64,000 nucleotides of DNA, from NCBI GenBank assembly GCA_902728285.1, contig CACVBU010001298.1, forward strand, positions 186,001 through 250,000, read 5' to 3'. This stretch comes from Clytia hemisphaerica. Its lineage: Eukaryota > Cnidaria > Hydrozoa > Leptothecata > Clytiidae. Numbering within the stretch: position 1 is the first letter of the stretch; every line of letters starts with the position of its first letter. The notes under the pieces are model-generated. The model was not told the origin of the DNA, made no database searches, and saw only the letters and a list, made by a program, of their open reading frames with translations. Of this stretch, positions 44,301 to 50,872 are shown piece after piece. The position numbers and the translations under genes were made by a program.

Positions 44301-47285
44301 GACCAAAAACGACCAAAAACATCAGATGAATGACCTAAACTTCGTAGTGCTGTAACTTTTTTATCTAAGAAAGATAAAAAGTCTGAACAAAGACGTTCTT
44401 ATAGGTCTGATCTAATGCTTTTTGAAACGGAAGAAAAGACCTTCCTTTTTTCAACTTCCTTGCTTTTTTCATCTTCATTTTTATTTCTTATTTTTGAAGT
44501 TTACACAAAAATCTTTAATCTATTAGATTATTCCCTTTGGAAATATCTTTCTAACGGCGGGTAGCTTTTTGAAATATCATAAATACGTGCTGAGAAATTG
44601 TATACCTTGACTACTTTTGAGGCAGTTAGACTCCGGTAAATTCAACATTTCTTTTCAAAGAAAGTATGAAGCTGTATAGTAGTAGAAGGTTATGCTTCAA
44701 GAGAAGAAGATGATATTTTGTTATATTGAATCGTTTTAAATTGCGAAACAAGTTGTTTTAACATCATTTGTGCGTTCTTGGAATCTAACATTATTTAATG
44801 AGAATACCAAAAAATTTAGAAGCCTCCGGATGTTCTTAACATCTTTAGTTTAAATCCTAAAAATGTCCTTAACATTCTCTTATTTTTTCACTATTTTGTT
44901 TGGTGTCTTTTAGAGTCTGCAAAGCCTTGAAATATTCTCAAAGGGATAAATCAGATGGTTTGAGATATTTAGATTACAGAAACCTTCTGTGGTCCTGTAA
45001 GAATTTTCCAAAATCGAGATATCAAAATTTGAAACTTTTGAAAATGGGTTCTTACACGGAACTTACATTAGATTTCTATTGTTTCATCCACAGCCAAAAA
45101 TTTGTAATTAAATATCTCGACTTTGAAAAATAGCTAGACATTTTGAGATTTTGCTCAGGACAATAGAAGGATCCCACATGCCAAATATTTTAGACCATCT
45201 GATTATCCCTTTAACTTGTTCTTAATATTTTGACTATTGTTCTTATAAAAAACGTGTAAATCAAATCATCAAGACCAGAGTATCTAAACCCCATCTAAAC
45301 TCTTCTTGGTTCTGCAAGAGAAATGGTGACCAGTGAACCGAGCGATCCCAATAAGGTTTTGGACCCCGAATGCAATAATAATTTACTTTTCGTCATCATC
45401 GACATATCAATAACTGCTATCGGTTTGATTGCCAACGCTATCGTAGTGTTAATCTCCTCAAAGTATTGGGCGCTATCTACATTATGTCAAAAGTTAATCG
45501 CTTTTTTAGCGTTGGCTGATATGTTGTGTTCATTCGTTCATTTTATTCATTTGTTTCCTCAATTATGGACATGTTCGTTCCTTTATGGTTATGTAGGATG
45601 TATGCTCGTTTCGTTGGTAGTTACATCAAGTTCGCAAATATCTTTATCTGTTATTCTGGTGATAGCTATAGAACGTTTTATGGGGATTGTATACCCTTTT
45701 AGTAGAGGGCTGAGCACTAAAAAAGCTTATGTTATAACATTACTTTTATCATTTTGCGGTATATTAATAACTGTGCCATCCTGCTCCAAGATTAAGATCA
45801 CCAAGAGTATTGTCAATGGAAATTCGTGTTCTAATAATTGGACTGGTCCGGAATCTGTGATATATTTTTGGATCATTTTGATTGGAACTTTTGTTATCCC
45901 CGTAATAGTGTTATGTGTTCTGTATACAATTATTTTGAAGGTTTTATCCAAAGCTTCACAAGAGCATCATATAGACCAAAGTATGAGACATCAAACCACT
46001 CAAAGAACTAAAAGTAATCGTAGGGTTATGAAGATATTGATTGTTCTCTTAACAGCTTTTGTGGTGTGTGTTTTGCCAAACAAAATTTATTGGTTGCTAA
46101 AAACTTATGGTTTGATGAAAAAATTGTTGAAACAAGATCAAGATGTTGTTCGATTTACATCGAATGTATTTTACTCGATTCATTTATCAATTAACCCGTT
46201 CATATACGCTGTTGTCGATTCAAGATTCAGGAATCGATTCAAGTTTTTTGTATGTGGGTTAAACAGACGATAGCGTGAGAAATTATGAATGCAAAAATGA
46301 AAATCAAATTCTAAAGTATACTTGTAAATCTGATATATTATCCAGAACTAAAATAACCGATATAACTTGTAAAAACTCCAATTGCTCCAATTTATTATTT
46401 GAGGTCAAAGTCTTAATTCTGAATAAAGTTTTCTTGTTTTTAAGAATATTTTTATTTTTATTTTTCTAAGATTTTTATATCTAGTACGGCGAATGAGGAA
46501 ATTTAAGCGATTTTATAGCGATTTCACCGACTAAGAGAAAAATTTCGGTTTATTTTGTGAAAATATGGTACGGGCCGCTGTACCTGTCGTACCCGTTGCG
46601 TCTTGCCTAGGATGGCTATCCCCGCCCCCTTGATAACGGGGCTACGTCACACCAAAATCATTGTTACCTCGGCAAAATAAGTTGTCGCGAGAATTAATTT
46701 TCCATCATTCTCTTTCGTATATCTTCATTAGAAAAACGTTAATAAACTTAAACGAATAAATGATTTATGATTTTAATCGATATTTTTATAGGGCGAATTG
46801 GAAGTGCGCAAAACATCAAAAAGGAGGGTGGTTCAAACTATCTGTGTTTACCAGAAAAAACAAATTATGCTACAAATGCATCTCCATATAAGAACAGGGC
46901 TAACATGTCCTTTATCTACGGTGTTCAGTTCCAACTCAACCCGTTTAATCTTTTCAACATGGATGTTACCTCGCAACACGATGTTTATTGCTCAGTCTGC
47001 AAAATACACGATCATGTATCAACAATAATGGTACCCGGAACTGCACAATGTCCTGCTTCTTTGAAACGTGTGTATAAAGGATATTTAATGGCTCAAAAAA
47101 CATCGCTAAAAATGACGAAATATATTTGCGTTGATGAAAAACCCGATCTTAAAATCGGGAAATTTTCACGGGAAATCGGATATTTGAGTTTTGTTAAAAC
47201 GAGGTGTGGTAGATATGACTTGCCTTGTCGCACTAAACTTTATAAAGAGTATGATGAACTAGCATGCGTGGTGTGCGCCCTATGA
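16208..47285 (+). CDS. Type II transmembrane collagen with C4-type C-terminal domain (whole gene)
   Basis: Seven coding exons join in phase: 16208-17394, 17700-17803, 19096-19155, 19591-19694, 20185-20266, 21199-21315, 46792-47285. They total 2148 nt, 715 aa plus stop, with GT/AG borders throughout. Order: a cytoplasmic basic, Pro/Ser-rich N-terminus (1-278); one membrane span (about 285-308) with no cleaved signal; an extracellular stalk with a Glu/Lys/Leu-rich coiled-coil-like stretch (about 375-430); Cys-containing linker; two short Gly-X-Y runs (462-479 and 492-516); and a C-terminal domain like that of sponge/cnidarian short-chain collagen C4. This is the topology of membrane collagens such as types XIII, XVII and XXV. 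It probably trimerises and sits in the cell coat or mesoglea contact zone (inference). The 60-nt exon 3 rests only on splice sites and phase. More small Gly-X-Y exons may be hidden. Confidence 0.72.
17826..17985. repeat. GACGTTTCCCC minisatellite
   Basis: The word GACGTTTCCCC and variants (GACATTTCCCC, GACAATGCCC, GACTTTTCCCC) repeat about ten times at 14-20 bp spacing, immediately after the collagen exon 2 donor. The repeat is GC-richer than its flanks. Confidence 0.75.
17996..19035. repeat. Dispersed 1-kb repeat, copy in collagen intron 2
   Basis: It shares, in the same order, many words with 56905-58700, for example TACCCTGAGTATCA, AATGTCTAGCAG, GTTATGATTCTCTATCACTG, the CGTGCTT(T/C)AAGC word and AGTGAATATCGCA. 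The partner copy is interrupted by extra MITE sequence. No long ORF is shared, so this is probably a non-coding mobile or duplicated segment. Confidence 0.65.
19591..21315 (+). CDS. Collagen exons 4-6: Gly-X-Y runs and start of the C4-type domain
   Basis: Three short exons. Exon 4 (19591-19694) gives the ECSCNYTS linker with a glycosylation sequon, then GLMGLQGPRGPKGPAG. Exon 5 (20185-20266) gives GEKGPGGERGLKGDRGRAG. Exon 6 (21199-21315) ends the collagen run and opens the C-terminal domain with TVYTHWGKSSC and IYTG. These match the start of the short-chain collagen C4 domain, where an aromatic-X-RWG-type motif and YTG are typical (family knowledge). Exon phases fit without adjustment. Confidence 0.85.
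20345..20592. repeat. MITE-like element, CGCAGACCC type
   Basis: It begins GTCTCGCAGACCCGC and ends GCGGGGATGTGAGACAG, with words such as GTGGGGAAAATAC and CCCCACTG. It is the same family as 9740-10425 and lies in collagen intron 5. Confidence 0.55.
20833..21166. repeat. ATTCTTA-type MITE
   Basis: The left T-run with AGAAGAATGGTG and the right TATTCTTAAAAAAAAGTG bracket recurring ATTCTTA words (ATATTCTTAAC, ATATTCTTACAGCATTCTTAG, ATATTCTTAGCATATTCTTA). It lies in collagen intron 5, just before exon 6. Confidence 0.5.
21985..22860. repeat. Cluster of GGGTCTGTGA-ended MITE copies
   Basis: At least two copies are present. One, about 21985-22225, ends GCGGGTCTGTGACACAGG. The other, 22637-22860, begins CTCACAGACCCGGTGG and ends GGGTCTGTGAGAAGG. 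CAGTGGGGATG words fill both. An inverted partial copy lies between (about 22280-22470). This cluster opens the large collagen intron. Confidence 0.6.
23474..24674 (-). pseudogene. Coiled-coil family, copy 1 (frameshifted)
   Basis: The same gene as copies 2 and 3 in the array but broken. The N-terminal frame (24674 to 24102, 190 aa) and the C-terminal frame (24079 to 23474, 201 aa) are out of register. Near 24105-24112, this copy has eight T where the intact copies have TTTTCTTTTT, a 2-nt deletion. It also lacks about a dozen coiled-coil codons found in copy 3. The C-terminal domain keeps the family motif WGADVFFGFRDMRW and the ending SVIILVF. Protein function is unknown. Confidence 0.75.
24884..25165. 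repeat. ATAAGCATA-type MITE
   Basis: The left ACATG plus T-run TATAAGCATAC and the right GCAATGCTTATAAAA...ACATGT form inverted ends. The interior is packed with GCTTA/AAGCAT words (CGCTTAAAAAGG, AATGCTTGAGGGGATGC, AAAGCATAAATT, CATATGCTTAAT). A nearly identical copy lies at 30235-30512 in the next unit. Confidence 0.7.
25351..26770 (+). mobile_element. Non-autonomous Helitron-like element
   Basis: The 5' end reads TCTATATATTAATAGCGG and the 3' end reads CTAG. The 3' end is preceded by a hairpin of GCCGG (26750-26754) and CCGGC (26763-26767). The element has no terminal inverted repeats and no target duplication, and sits between T and T. The homologous site at 30681-30700 reads AACTTAATATATAT without the insert, so the borders are defined to within a base or two. 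Length is 1420 bp. No Rep/helicase ORF is present, so it would have moved in trans. The 5' TC, 3' CTAG and hairpin are Helitron hallmarks. Confidence 0.75.
27977..29149 (-). CDS. Coiled-coil protein of unknown family, copy 2 (intact)
   Basis: A 390-aa uninterrupted ORF. I do not recognise the family. Residues 1-61 contain a weakly hydrophobic stretch (SVLSLCYLYVFY); translation might instead start at Met62 (MDSAHGDER), which is conserved in all copies. Residues about 90-235 are rich in Glu, Lys, Leu and Gln with heptad spacing and no Pro, so probably a long coiled coil. Residues about 240-390 look globular, with many aromatics (WGADVFFGFREMRW, YEAWYIGISSLL, KYVFMKKH, WWNLENVTEDYY) and a hydrophobic C-terminus (SVIILVF). 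No zinc finger, nuclease or RT motif is seen. It lies antisense within the large collagen intron. A pogo-like TIR repeat lies 3' of the stop. It could be a host gene family or cargo of a repeat; expression is unknown. Confidence 0.6.
   Translation of the reverse strand: MMLNCFANKKCNTRLSVLSLCYLYVFYKERLSDISLLLKGKACESAFGELQLKVLNIDNNNMDSAHGDERNLANSASGRNVHKSADDEEIIQLKEEHQREIQKLNYESKIELMEAQMKNVSLEKDNQTLGHQLEMLKLKNSHEAETKQVAADKDLQNKLTEMEKQLAIKDKEILDTKNQMALKENQWENECKMKLMKNDKEMLEKENDFKLQIKDLESSKKNNNQPESKMAVIKEKYPHVFTKEEKFAWGADVFFGFREMRWEESAYESYEAWYIGISSLLTNKRQVTIISDGIKYVFMKKHANKTCQQLLIGFREKVSYNYTEPDHQIIFEGLSEETMKNGRFLLLHPKVPEKRLKFVPYQYDKDWWNLENVTEDYYSGNEQSVIILVF
29190..30054. mobile_element. TGGACCTACC-ended DNA element with internal ~470-bp duplication
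   Basis: The ends TGGACCTACCCCGG and AAATAGGTAGGTCCA are inverted. The left end adds a hairpin (GGACCTACCCC and GGGGTGGAGGTCC) and a GTTAGTTAGTTAG run. Inside, a segment containing GATTTTTTGCACA, AATTTTCCGGCCGGTAGAAC and GAAATGTCCCGAAAAAAGCG occurs twice (about 29305-29480 and 29750-29940). The element is absent from the equivalent point in unit 1 (24700-24730), so it is a later insertion. It encodes no transposase. A related left end appears at about 32108. Confidence 0.55.
30235..30512. repeat. ATAAGCATA-type MITE, second unit copy
   Basis: Nearly identical to 24884-25165, with the same inverted ends and the same interior GCTTA words, at the same place in the neighbouring array unit. It therefore predates duplication of the unit. 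It differs by single substitutions (for example AATGCTGATAAA at its right end). Confidence 0.7.
31269..31831. mobile_element. TTAA-flanked MITE (CCCTATTC ends), copy 1
   Basis: TTAA at 31265-31268 and 31832-31835 flanks the inverted ends CCCTATTCGGCCTAGGGGG and CCTAGGTTGAATAGGG. The interior has G/C homopolymers near both ends and GTGACGTCATCAAAAAAATT. The TTAA target and no coding capacity fit a piggyBac- or Kolobok-type MITE. The corresponding site in unit 1 (about 22890-22915) lacks it. Confidence 0.75.
33375..34517 (-). CDS. Coiled-coil protein of unknown family, copy 3 (intact)
   Basis: A 380-aa uninterrupted ORF, colinear with copy 2 from MSLCYLYVSCKERLSD to the end, and extended by two residues (YN) past the shared SVIILVF. 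The start is uncertain in the same way, because a conserved MDSAHGDER lies about 45 residues in. The heptad-rich middle differs by small in-frame changes (for example KENECKIKLMTKDQEMLEKE). The C-terminal domain is closely similar, with one in-frame insertion (HGNKDLNWWDLEK). Two intact copies that differ by in-frame changes hint at selection on the protein, but I cannot measure substitution ratios. Function unknown. Confidence 0.6.
   Translation of the reverse strand: MSLCYLYVSCKERLSDISLLLKGKACGSAFGELQLKVLNIHNNNMDSAHGDERNLAHVASGRNVQKVADDQQIIKLKEEHGREIQKLNYESKIELMEAQMKNVSLEKDNQTLGHRLEMLKLKNSHEAETKQVAADKDLQNKLTEMEKQLAIKDKEISDTKNQMAVKENECKIKLMTKDQEMLEKENEIKEKDATIQTLQNEIEKLKRSHNPTESKMAVTKEKHPHLFTKEEKFAWGADVFFGFREMRWEESAYESYEAWYIGISSVLTNRRQVTIISDGTKYVFMKKHENKTGQRLFIGFREKVRYNYTAQDYEIIFEGLNEETMKNGRFLLLHPKVPEKRLNFVPYHGNKDLNWWDLEKVTEDYYSGNEKSVIILVFYN
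34733..34990. repeat. ATAAGAACA-type MITE
   Basis: The inverted ends ACACG + T-run + TATAAGAACAG and GATGTTCTTATAAAA...ACGTGT bracket an interior of AAGAACATTCTAAGAACATT words. It has the same architecture as the ATAAGCATA elements but with the word changed. Confidence 0.7.
35420..35826 (+). repeat. Left-arm satellite of the foldback element
   Basis: About 17 head-to-tail copies of a ~23-bp unit, CTAGTTCACTTAAGCGACAC plus two or three variable bases. Two copies are spaced by an extra AAACCTTACAAG insert that recurs. The same array lies inverted at 41620-42110. Confidence 0.9.
37110..38080. repeat. Nested repeats inside the foldback interior (left part)
   Basis: At 37125-37375 the words ATCTGTTTCCC and GGAAACAGAT alternate in both orientations. 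At about 37607-38078, TTTTTACGCCGGCCC is matched by GGGCCGGCGTAAAAA, giving a second short inverted-repeat element. No ORF of note. Confidence 0.55.
38424..38652. repeat. Small nested inverted-repeat element
   Basis: The left AAAGCCCGAAGGGCTAGAG is mirrored by CTAGCCCTTCGGGCTT at the right, and the inner words TCAATCTC and GAGATTGA also pair. About 230 bp, inside the foldback interior. Confidence 0.65.
39217..39900. repeat. 680-bp near-palindromic MITE
   Basis: Almost the whole element folds on itself. AAAGTCTATTCACGATAAGT at the left is matched by ACTTATCGTGAATAGACTTT at the right, and the arms (AAGATATTAGTGAGTG and CACTCACTAATATCTT) stay paired for about 240 bp. The loop contains TGCTGTTTTTTGGGG. 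It is nested in the foldback interior. Confidence 0.8.
40085..40262. repeat. CCGCACTAAATTAGAGG repeats
   Basis: Four copies of a CCGCACTAA...TTAGAGGAAA word, one inverted (CCTCTAATTTAGTGCGG at the left), in 180 bp. It is probably another small nested element inside the foldback interior. Confidence 0.6.
41620..42112 (-). repeat. Right-arm satellite of the foldback element
   Basis: About 20 copies of the complement of the left-arm unit (GTGTCGCTTAAGTGAACTAG). Copy number and unit order differ from the left arm, so the arms have expanded or contracted separately since they last matched. Confidence 0.9.
42732..43272. mobile_element. TTAA-flanked MITE (CCCTATT ends), copy 2
   Basis: Nearly identical to 31269-31831, in the same flanking context (AATATAATGAAAACT and GAAGG..ACAGAGTTTCAC). 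TTAA lies at 42728-42731 and 43273-43276. It was therefore copied along with its array unit, not inserted twice. Confidence 0.75.
43798..44008. repeat. ATAAGAACA-type MITE
   Basis: The left TTTTTTATAAGAACATCC and right GTTTGTTCTTATATAAAACG are inverted. The interior repeats GATGTTCTTAAC, ATGTTCTGATAATGCTC and GTGTTCTTAAC. Confidence 0.65.
44780..45260. repeat. ATGTTCTTA-type repeat upstream of the GPCR
   Basis: GATGTTCTTAACATC, AATGTCCTTAACATTCTC and the right end ATTGTTCTTATAAAAAACGTG mark a member of the same superfamily. It is interrupted by unrelated sequence containing AAAGGGATAAATCAGATGG and its inverted form CATCTGATTATCCCTTT. It ends about 60 bp before the GPCR start codon and could supply part of the promoter. 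Confidence 0.5.
45323..46273 (+). CDS. Class A (rhodopsin-like) GPCR, orphan
   Basis: An intronless 316-aa seven-span receptor. Landmarks: Asn38 in TM1 (GLIANAIVV); Asp66 in TM2 (LALAD); Cys93 at the top of TM3, with Cys169 in the second extracellular loop for the usual disulfide; Glu117-Arg118-Phe119 at the end of TM3 (DRY variant); Pro252 in TM6 (VVCVLPNK); and NPFIY (291-295) in TM7, then a basic tail. The N-terminus is short with no signal peptide. ERF and the FxxCxLP-type TM6 fit peptide- or amine-type class A receptors, but no ligand can be named. It lies whole inside the last collagen intron on the same strand, 520 bp before the final exon. An AATAAA is at 46422-46427. Single-exon receptors are common in cnidarian expansions. 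Confidence 0.92.
   Translation: MVTSEPSDPNKVLDPECNNNLLFVIIDISITAIGLIANAIVVLISSKYWALSTLCQKLIAFLALADMLCSFVHFIHLFPQLWTCSFLYGYVGCMLVSLVVTSSSQISLSVILVIAIERFMGIVYPFSRGLSTKKAYVITLLLSFCGILITVPSCSKIKITKSIVNGNSCSNNWTGPESVIYFWIILIGTFVIPVIVLCVLYTIILKVLSKASQEHHIDQSMRHQTTQRTKSNRRVMKILIVLLTAFVVCVLPNKIYWLLKTYGLMKKLLKQDQDVVRFTSNVFYSIHLSINPFIYAVVDSRFRNRFKFFVCGLNRR
46422..46427 (+). terminator. Polyadenylation signal of the GPCR
   Basis: AATAAA about 150 bp after the GPCR stop and 365 bp before the collagen exon 7 acceptor. Used efficiently, it would separate the nested transcript from the host transcript. Confidence 0.5.
46792..47285 (+). CDS. Collagen exon 7: short-chain collagen C4-type C-terminal domain
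   Basis: The last exon, residues 553-715. GGSNYLCLP, SFIYGVQFQ, DVYCSVC, MVPGTAQCP, GYLMAQKT, KYICVDEKP and the terminal CVVCAL follow the order of motifs and cysteines in sponge and cnidarian short-chain collagen C4 C-terminal domains. The acceptor TTTTTATAG joins exon 6 in phase 1, so that YTG continues into this exon as in the family. This supports splicing over 25.5 kb. No clear AATAAA lies within 150 bp of the stop. Confidence 0.85.
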
Positions 47286-47565
47286 TGAATGATTAACATT
47301 TGTCAGTTAAAATTTTTGGATTCTTTAGAGGGACTTTTCTCTAAATTTAAGTAGGGTTTCCGAAATTTCAGGCCAAATTTGTTATGATTTTTACAATTTG
47401 ACTTTTTGTAACTCTTAGAACTATTCTAGCGTAATGTAACGTAATAATGCACACTTTACCAGAAACCAAGAAGTTTATTTCCTTCACGTTAAAAAGAGAG
47501 AGTTCTATTTAAACAATACCTTATCTATACCTGCTCACTTGAAATTCAAGGGGAATCGAGTTTCC

Positions 47566-47692
47566 ATCGAATAAGGGAGTGTATCGAATAGTAGAGCGTC
47601 GTATATGAGAGTTCCTTCTTGACGGTGACTATCAATATTATCGAATAATGGAGCGGATCGAATAGTATCGCGGTCGAATAAGAGAGTGTCAA
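47566..47692. repeat. TCGAATARNAGAGCG minisatellite
   Basis: Six or so copies of a TCGAATAATGGAGCG-like word (TCGAATAAGGGAGTG, TCGAATAGTAGAGCG, TCGAATAGTATCGCG, TCGAATAAGAGAGTG), about 280 bp past the collagen stop. Confidence 0.6.
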
Positions 47693-47984
47693 CTATTATG
47701 GACAAAGATATCCAGGCATAAATATTAGTTCATATTTAGTTCAATTTAATAGTGTTAATATATGGTATACTTTCGTTTTTAATGATGAAATTGTTATAAA
47801 TAACTGAGAATATAATAATGTTGTACAAAAGATTATAAGAAATTATGATATAGAAATTATGATATAATATACATTAATAGTATGTTGACCCGAATCCCAA
47901 GTTATTATAAGTACGAGGCCAGGGACGAAGCAGAACGACTGGTTTACACCTTAATATTAGATGCATGCTTCTTCTTGCTTAGAT

Positions 47985-50425
47985 GCTCAGGCCTGAACAG
48001 GCCCCTTGCTCCTCATGACCAAGTCTTTCCAAGCATGACGGTCCATGGCAACTTCTTCTAGTTGAGCCAGTGCAGAACCAGTATCAACATACATTTGGTC
48101 TTTCCATCTCTTTGGAGGTCTTCCACGCGGTCTGGGGTTTGTGAAGTCGTCTTTGAAGGCAATTTTGACGGGATTATCCAGGTCTCTGCGGATAACATGG
48201 CCAAACCAGGAGAGACGTCTCTTTCTAACGATGTCAACGATGGTGGTGGTGACTCCAAGCCGGTTTCTGATTTCAACATTACGAACACGGTCCATTAATG
48301 TAAGGCCGAGAAGTGATCTGAAACATCTCATTTCGAAAACTAGCAGTAACTGTGTATCTGATTTTTTCAGAGTCCAGGTTTCCGAGGCATAAATTGCTAT
48401 GGGGACGATGAGCGCGTTGTAGAGTCGTAGTTTCAGCTTCAGGCTTATGTCTTGTTACGCCATATTTGATCTCTTAAGCGTCCAAAGCTGGAAGATGCTA
48501 AGCCCAGTCTTCGTTTGATGTCGTTTGTAGTGCCTGGAACGTTACTTCCCAGGAAAACAAAGTCACTGACATTCTCAACGTTCTCATTGTTGATTTGAAT
48601 GGGTACTGGCGAGTCACTGATGGTTTTGCATTTAGATGCGTTGATCTTCATTCCCCATTTGGAACAAGCGGTCTCGAGTTCAGCTGTCGATATTTCTAAT
48701 TTTTCAAAGATTGCGGTCACAAGTGTAGTGTCATCAGCATACCTAAGCTCCGTGGACATATTTTCTTTTAGTTCAAGGTGGTCATCGAGACTCTTCAGCT
48801 CATCCATAACGAATTCCAGGAATATGTTAAATAGGACTGGAGATAGCAGACAGCCTTGTCGTACACCAACCTTGACCTTGAACCAATTGGTGATTTGTTT
48901 GTTAACAACTACAGCACATTCAGCATTTGAGTAGATGCTTTCAATGATATCAACGATACGTGGGTCAATACCAATCGCACGCATCATTTTCCATAATGCT
49001 TCCCGCCAGATGGTATCGAAAGCTGCCTTGAAATCAATGAAGTGAAGGTGTACTTTGACGTTCCTCTCCCTAGCTTTCTCCAAAATTTGGCGGACAATGA
49101 AGATTGCATCGACTGTTCCTCTGTTTTTACGGAAACCAAACTGTGAAGGGCGAAGAAAAGATTCGGTTCTTTCTGTCATTCTCTTGAGGAGTATTCGCAG
49201 GAAGACTTTGCTAGGTATCGATATCAATGAAATGGCTCGGTAGTTTTCTGGATTTGACTTACTTCCTTTCTTGTGTACTGGGTTTATAAGGGATTTAGAC
49301 CAGTCTTTCGGTGAGATGGTATCTCTTTCGACTTTTGTGAATATGGCATGGAGCATTCGGAGCATTGGTTCACCACCAGCGATCAGGACCTCGGCAGTGA
49401 TCTCGTCAACTCCCGGGGCTTTCCTTTTCTTCATTTTCTTTACAGTTTTCTTACATCCTCTATCGATATCGCTGGGAATGACTCATTCTCGGCTGGGTTA
49501 GAGATTTCATTGATGGCATCATCTTTGTGCGGAAATTCCTTGTTCAGGTGTGCTTTGAAATGGTCTTCCCATACTTTCAAGACTTGAGCTGGGTCGGTGT
49601 GCTTTATGCCGTTTTTATCTTGCATCAGGTTAGGATTAGCACTGCGTTTGTCTTCCATTCTCTGACTGTTTTAAAAAGGTTGAACGAGTTATTACGCTGA
49701 AAGTCATTTTCCATTTGAACAACTTTTTTCTCAAGATTTTCTTTCTTATGTTTGTTGATGGATTTCTTTACGTCTTTATTAAGTTCTCTATATCTTGCTA
49801 CGTTTACGGCATTACCATCTTTCAGCAAGGCTAAACGGGCCTTGCGTCTTTCCTCGCACGCTTTTTCAACTTCTTGTGGGAGACCATCAACTTTTCTGTG
49901 CTTAACCCGTCCGATCAGTTCTTCAGTTGCTTCATTGGTGACTTGCTTGAACTCATTATAGACGGTGTCAATATCGTTTGTTTCAACAAGCTGAAGTAAG
50001 GGTTCGAAGTATCCGCCGATTCTTTGTTGGAAAGCATGGAGCACGTCAGGGTCTTTCAATTTCTCGACATTGAAGCGTTTGGGTAGTGAGCGTGACTTCT
50101 TGAATTTCGGTGGGGAAAGGTTCAGTTTTGCTCCAACTAAGGAATGATCAGATCCTATATCAGCAGAGTGATATGACCGGCTGTTTTTGAAAATCCTTTT
50201 GATGCGAATATCGGTAATAATATAGTCTATCTGGTTTTTGTGGGTTCCGTTCGGTGAGACCCAGGTAAATCGGCGTTTTTCCGGGTGTTTGAATAACGTG
50301 TTGGTAATGACAAGATTATTGATAGCACAAAACTCTAGTAGTTTCCAGCCACGCTCATTGCTGACTCCTAAACCAAAATAGCCAACATTATCACTGGCAT
50401 TATCAGATTGCATTATCAGATGCAT
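47985..50425 (-). pseudogene. RTE-type non-LTR retrotransposon, 5'-truncated and frameshifted
   Basis: On the minus strand, four overlapping frames together encode an endonuclease/reverse transcriptase of the RTE/RTE-X type. The first (50425-49625) holds the C-terminal half of an APE-like endonuclease (FTWVSPNG, NQIDYI, SDHSLV). A short frame (49658-49440) follows, then the RT (49434-48445) with KKRKAPGVDEI, SQFGFRKNRGTVDAI, HFIDFKAAFD, RQGCLLSP and the catalytic YADD. The last (48331-47987) is a C-terminal part with RLSWFGHVIR and GRPPKRW. At least three frame changes and loss of the 5' half make it non-functional. I do not give a repaired reading. It lies between the collagen 3' end and the astacin gene. 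The exact 3' end (about 47.9 kb) is not visible. Confidence 0.88.
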
Positions 50426-50489
50426 GAGAAGCTGAATAATATAAGAAACTTATGGAAAACCTTCAATTTTAACCCTATGATCGGGTTTT

Positions 50490-50760
50490 TCATAAATTAT
50501 TTTGAATGCAACGACTGCCTCGTTTTGAAACCAGTACCACGTCTATTATAAGCGTTAAGTTATTAAAGGTTTTGTTTTTAAATAAAGAGTGATATCGTTT
50601 GCTTACTCCACTCGTCAATTTTAATTTACAAGCTTTTTCACATTGGATTGACACGGATGTGGAGCAAGATTGGTCAGAAAGAGAAAAAGAAAACATTTTT
50701 TTGCTTATATCAGCATAATATAACGATAGGCAGACACTGTCCTGATATGAAATTTATGTC
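50490..50760 (-). repeat. Dispersed repeat, also at 62.7 and 63.1 kb
   Basis: It shares CACATTGGATTGACACGGAT-like sequence, GATTGGTCAGAAAGAG and TGATATGAAAT with two oppositely oriented copies at about 62740-62905 and 63000-63190. It abuts the 5' end of the LINE fragment. Confidence 0.65.
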
Positions 50761-50872
50761 TGATATGCCACGGGAACACTTAAAAATAAAACCTTTAAAG
50801 TATTGCTTTGATTAATAGGGTAAACTTTTTATAAACTCCTCAATTACCGAAGCAATATTTTGAAAAGGAAGT

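Noticed and set aside
47985..50425. Several separate genes (four minus-strand ORFs)
   Set aside because: Together they follow the order endonuclease, RT, C-terminal region of one RTE-type LINE; breaks between them are frameshifts.
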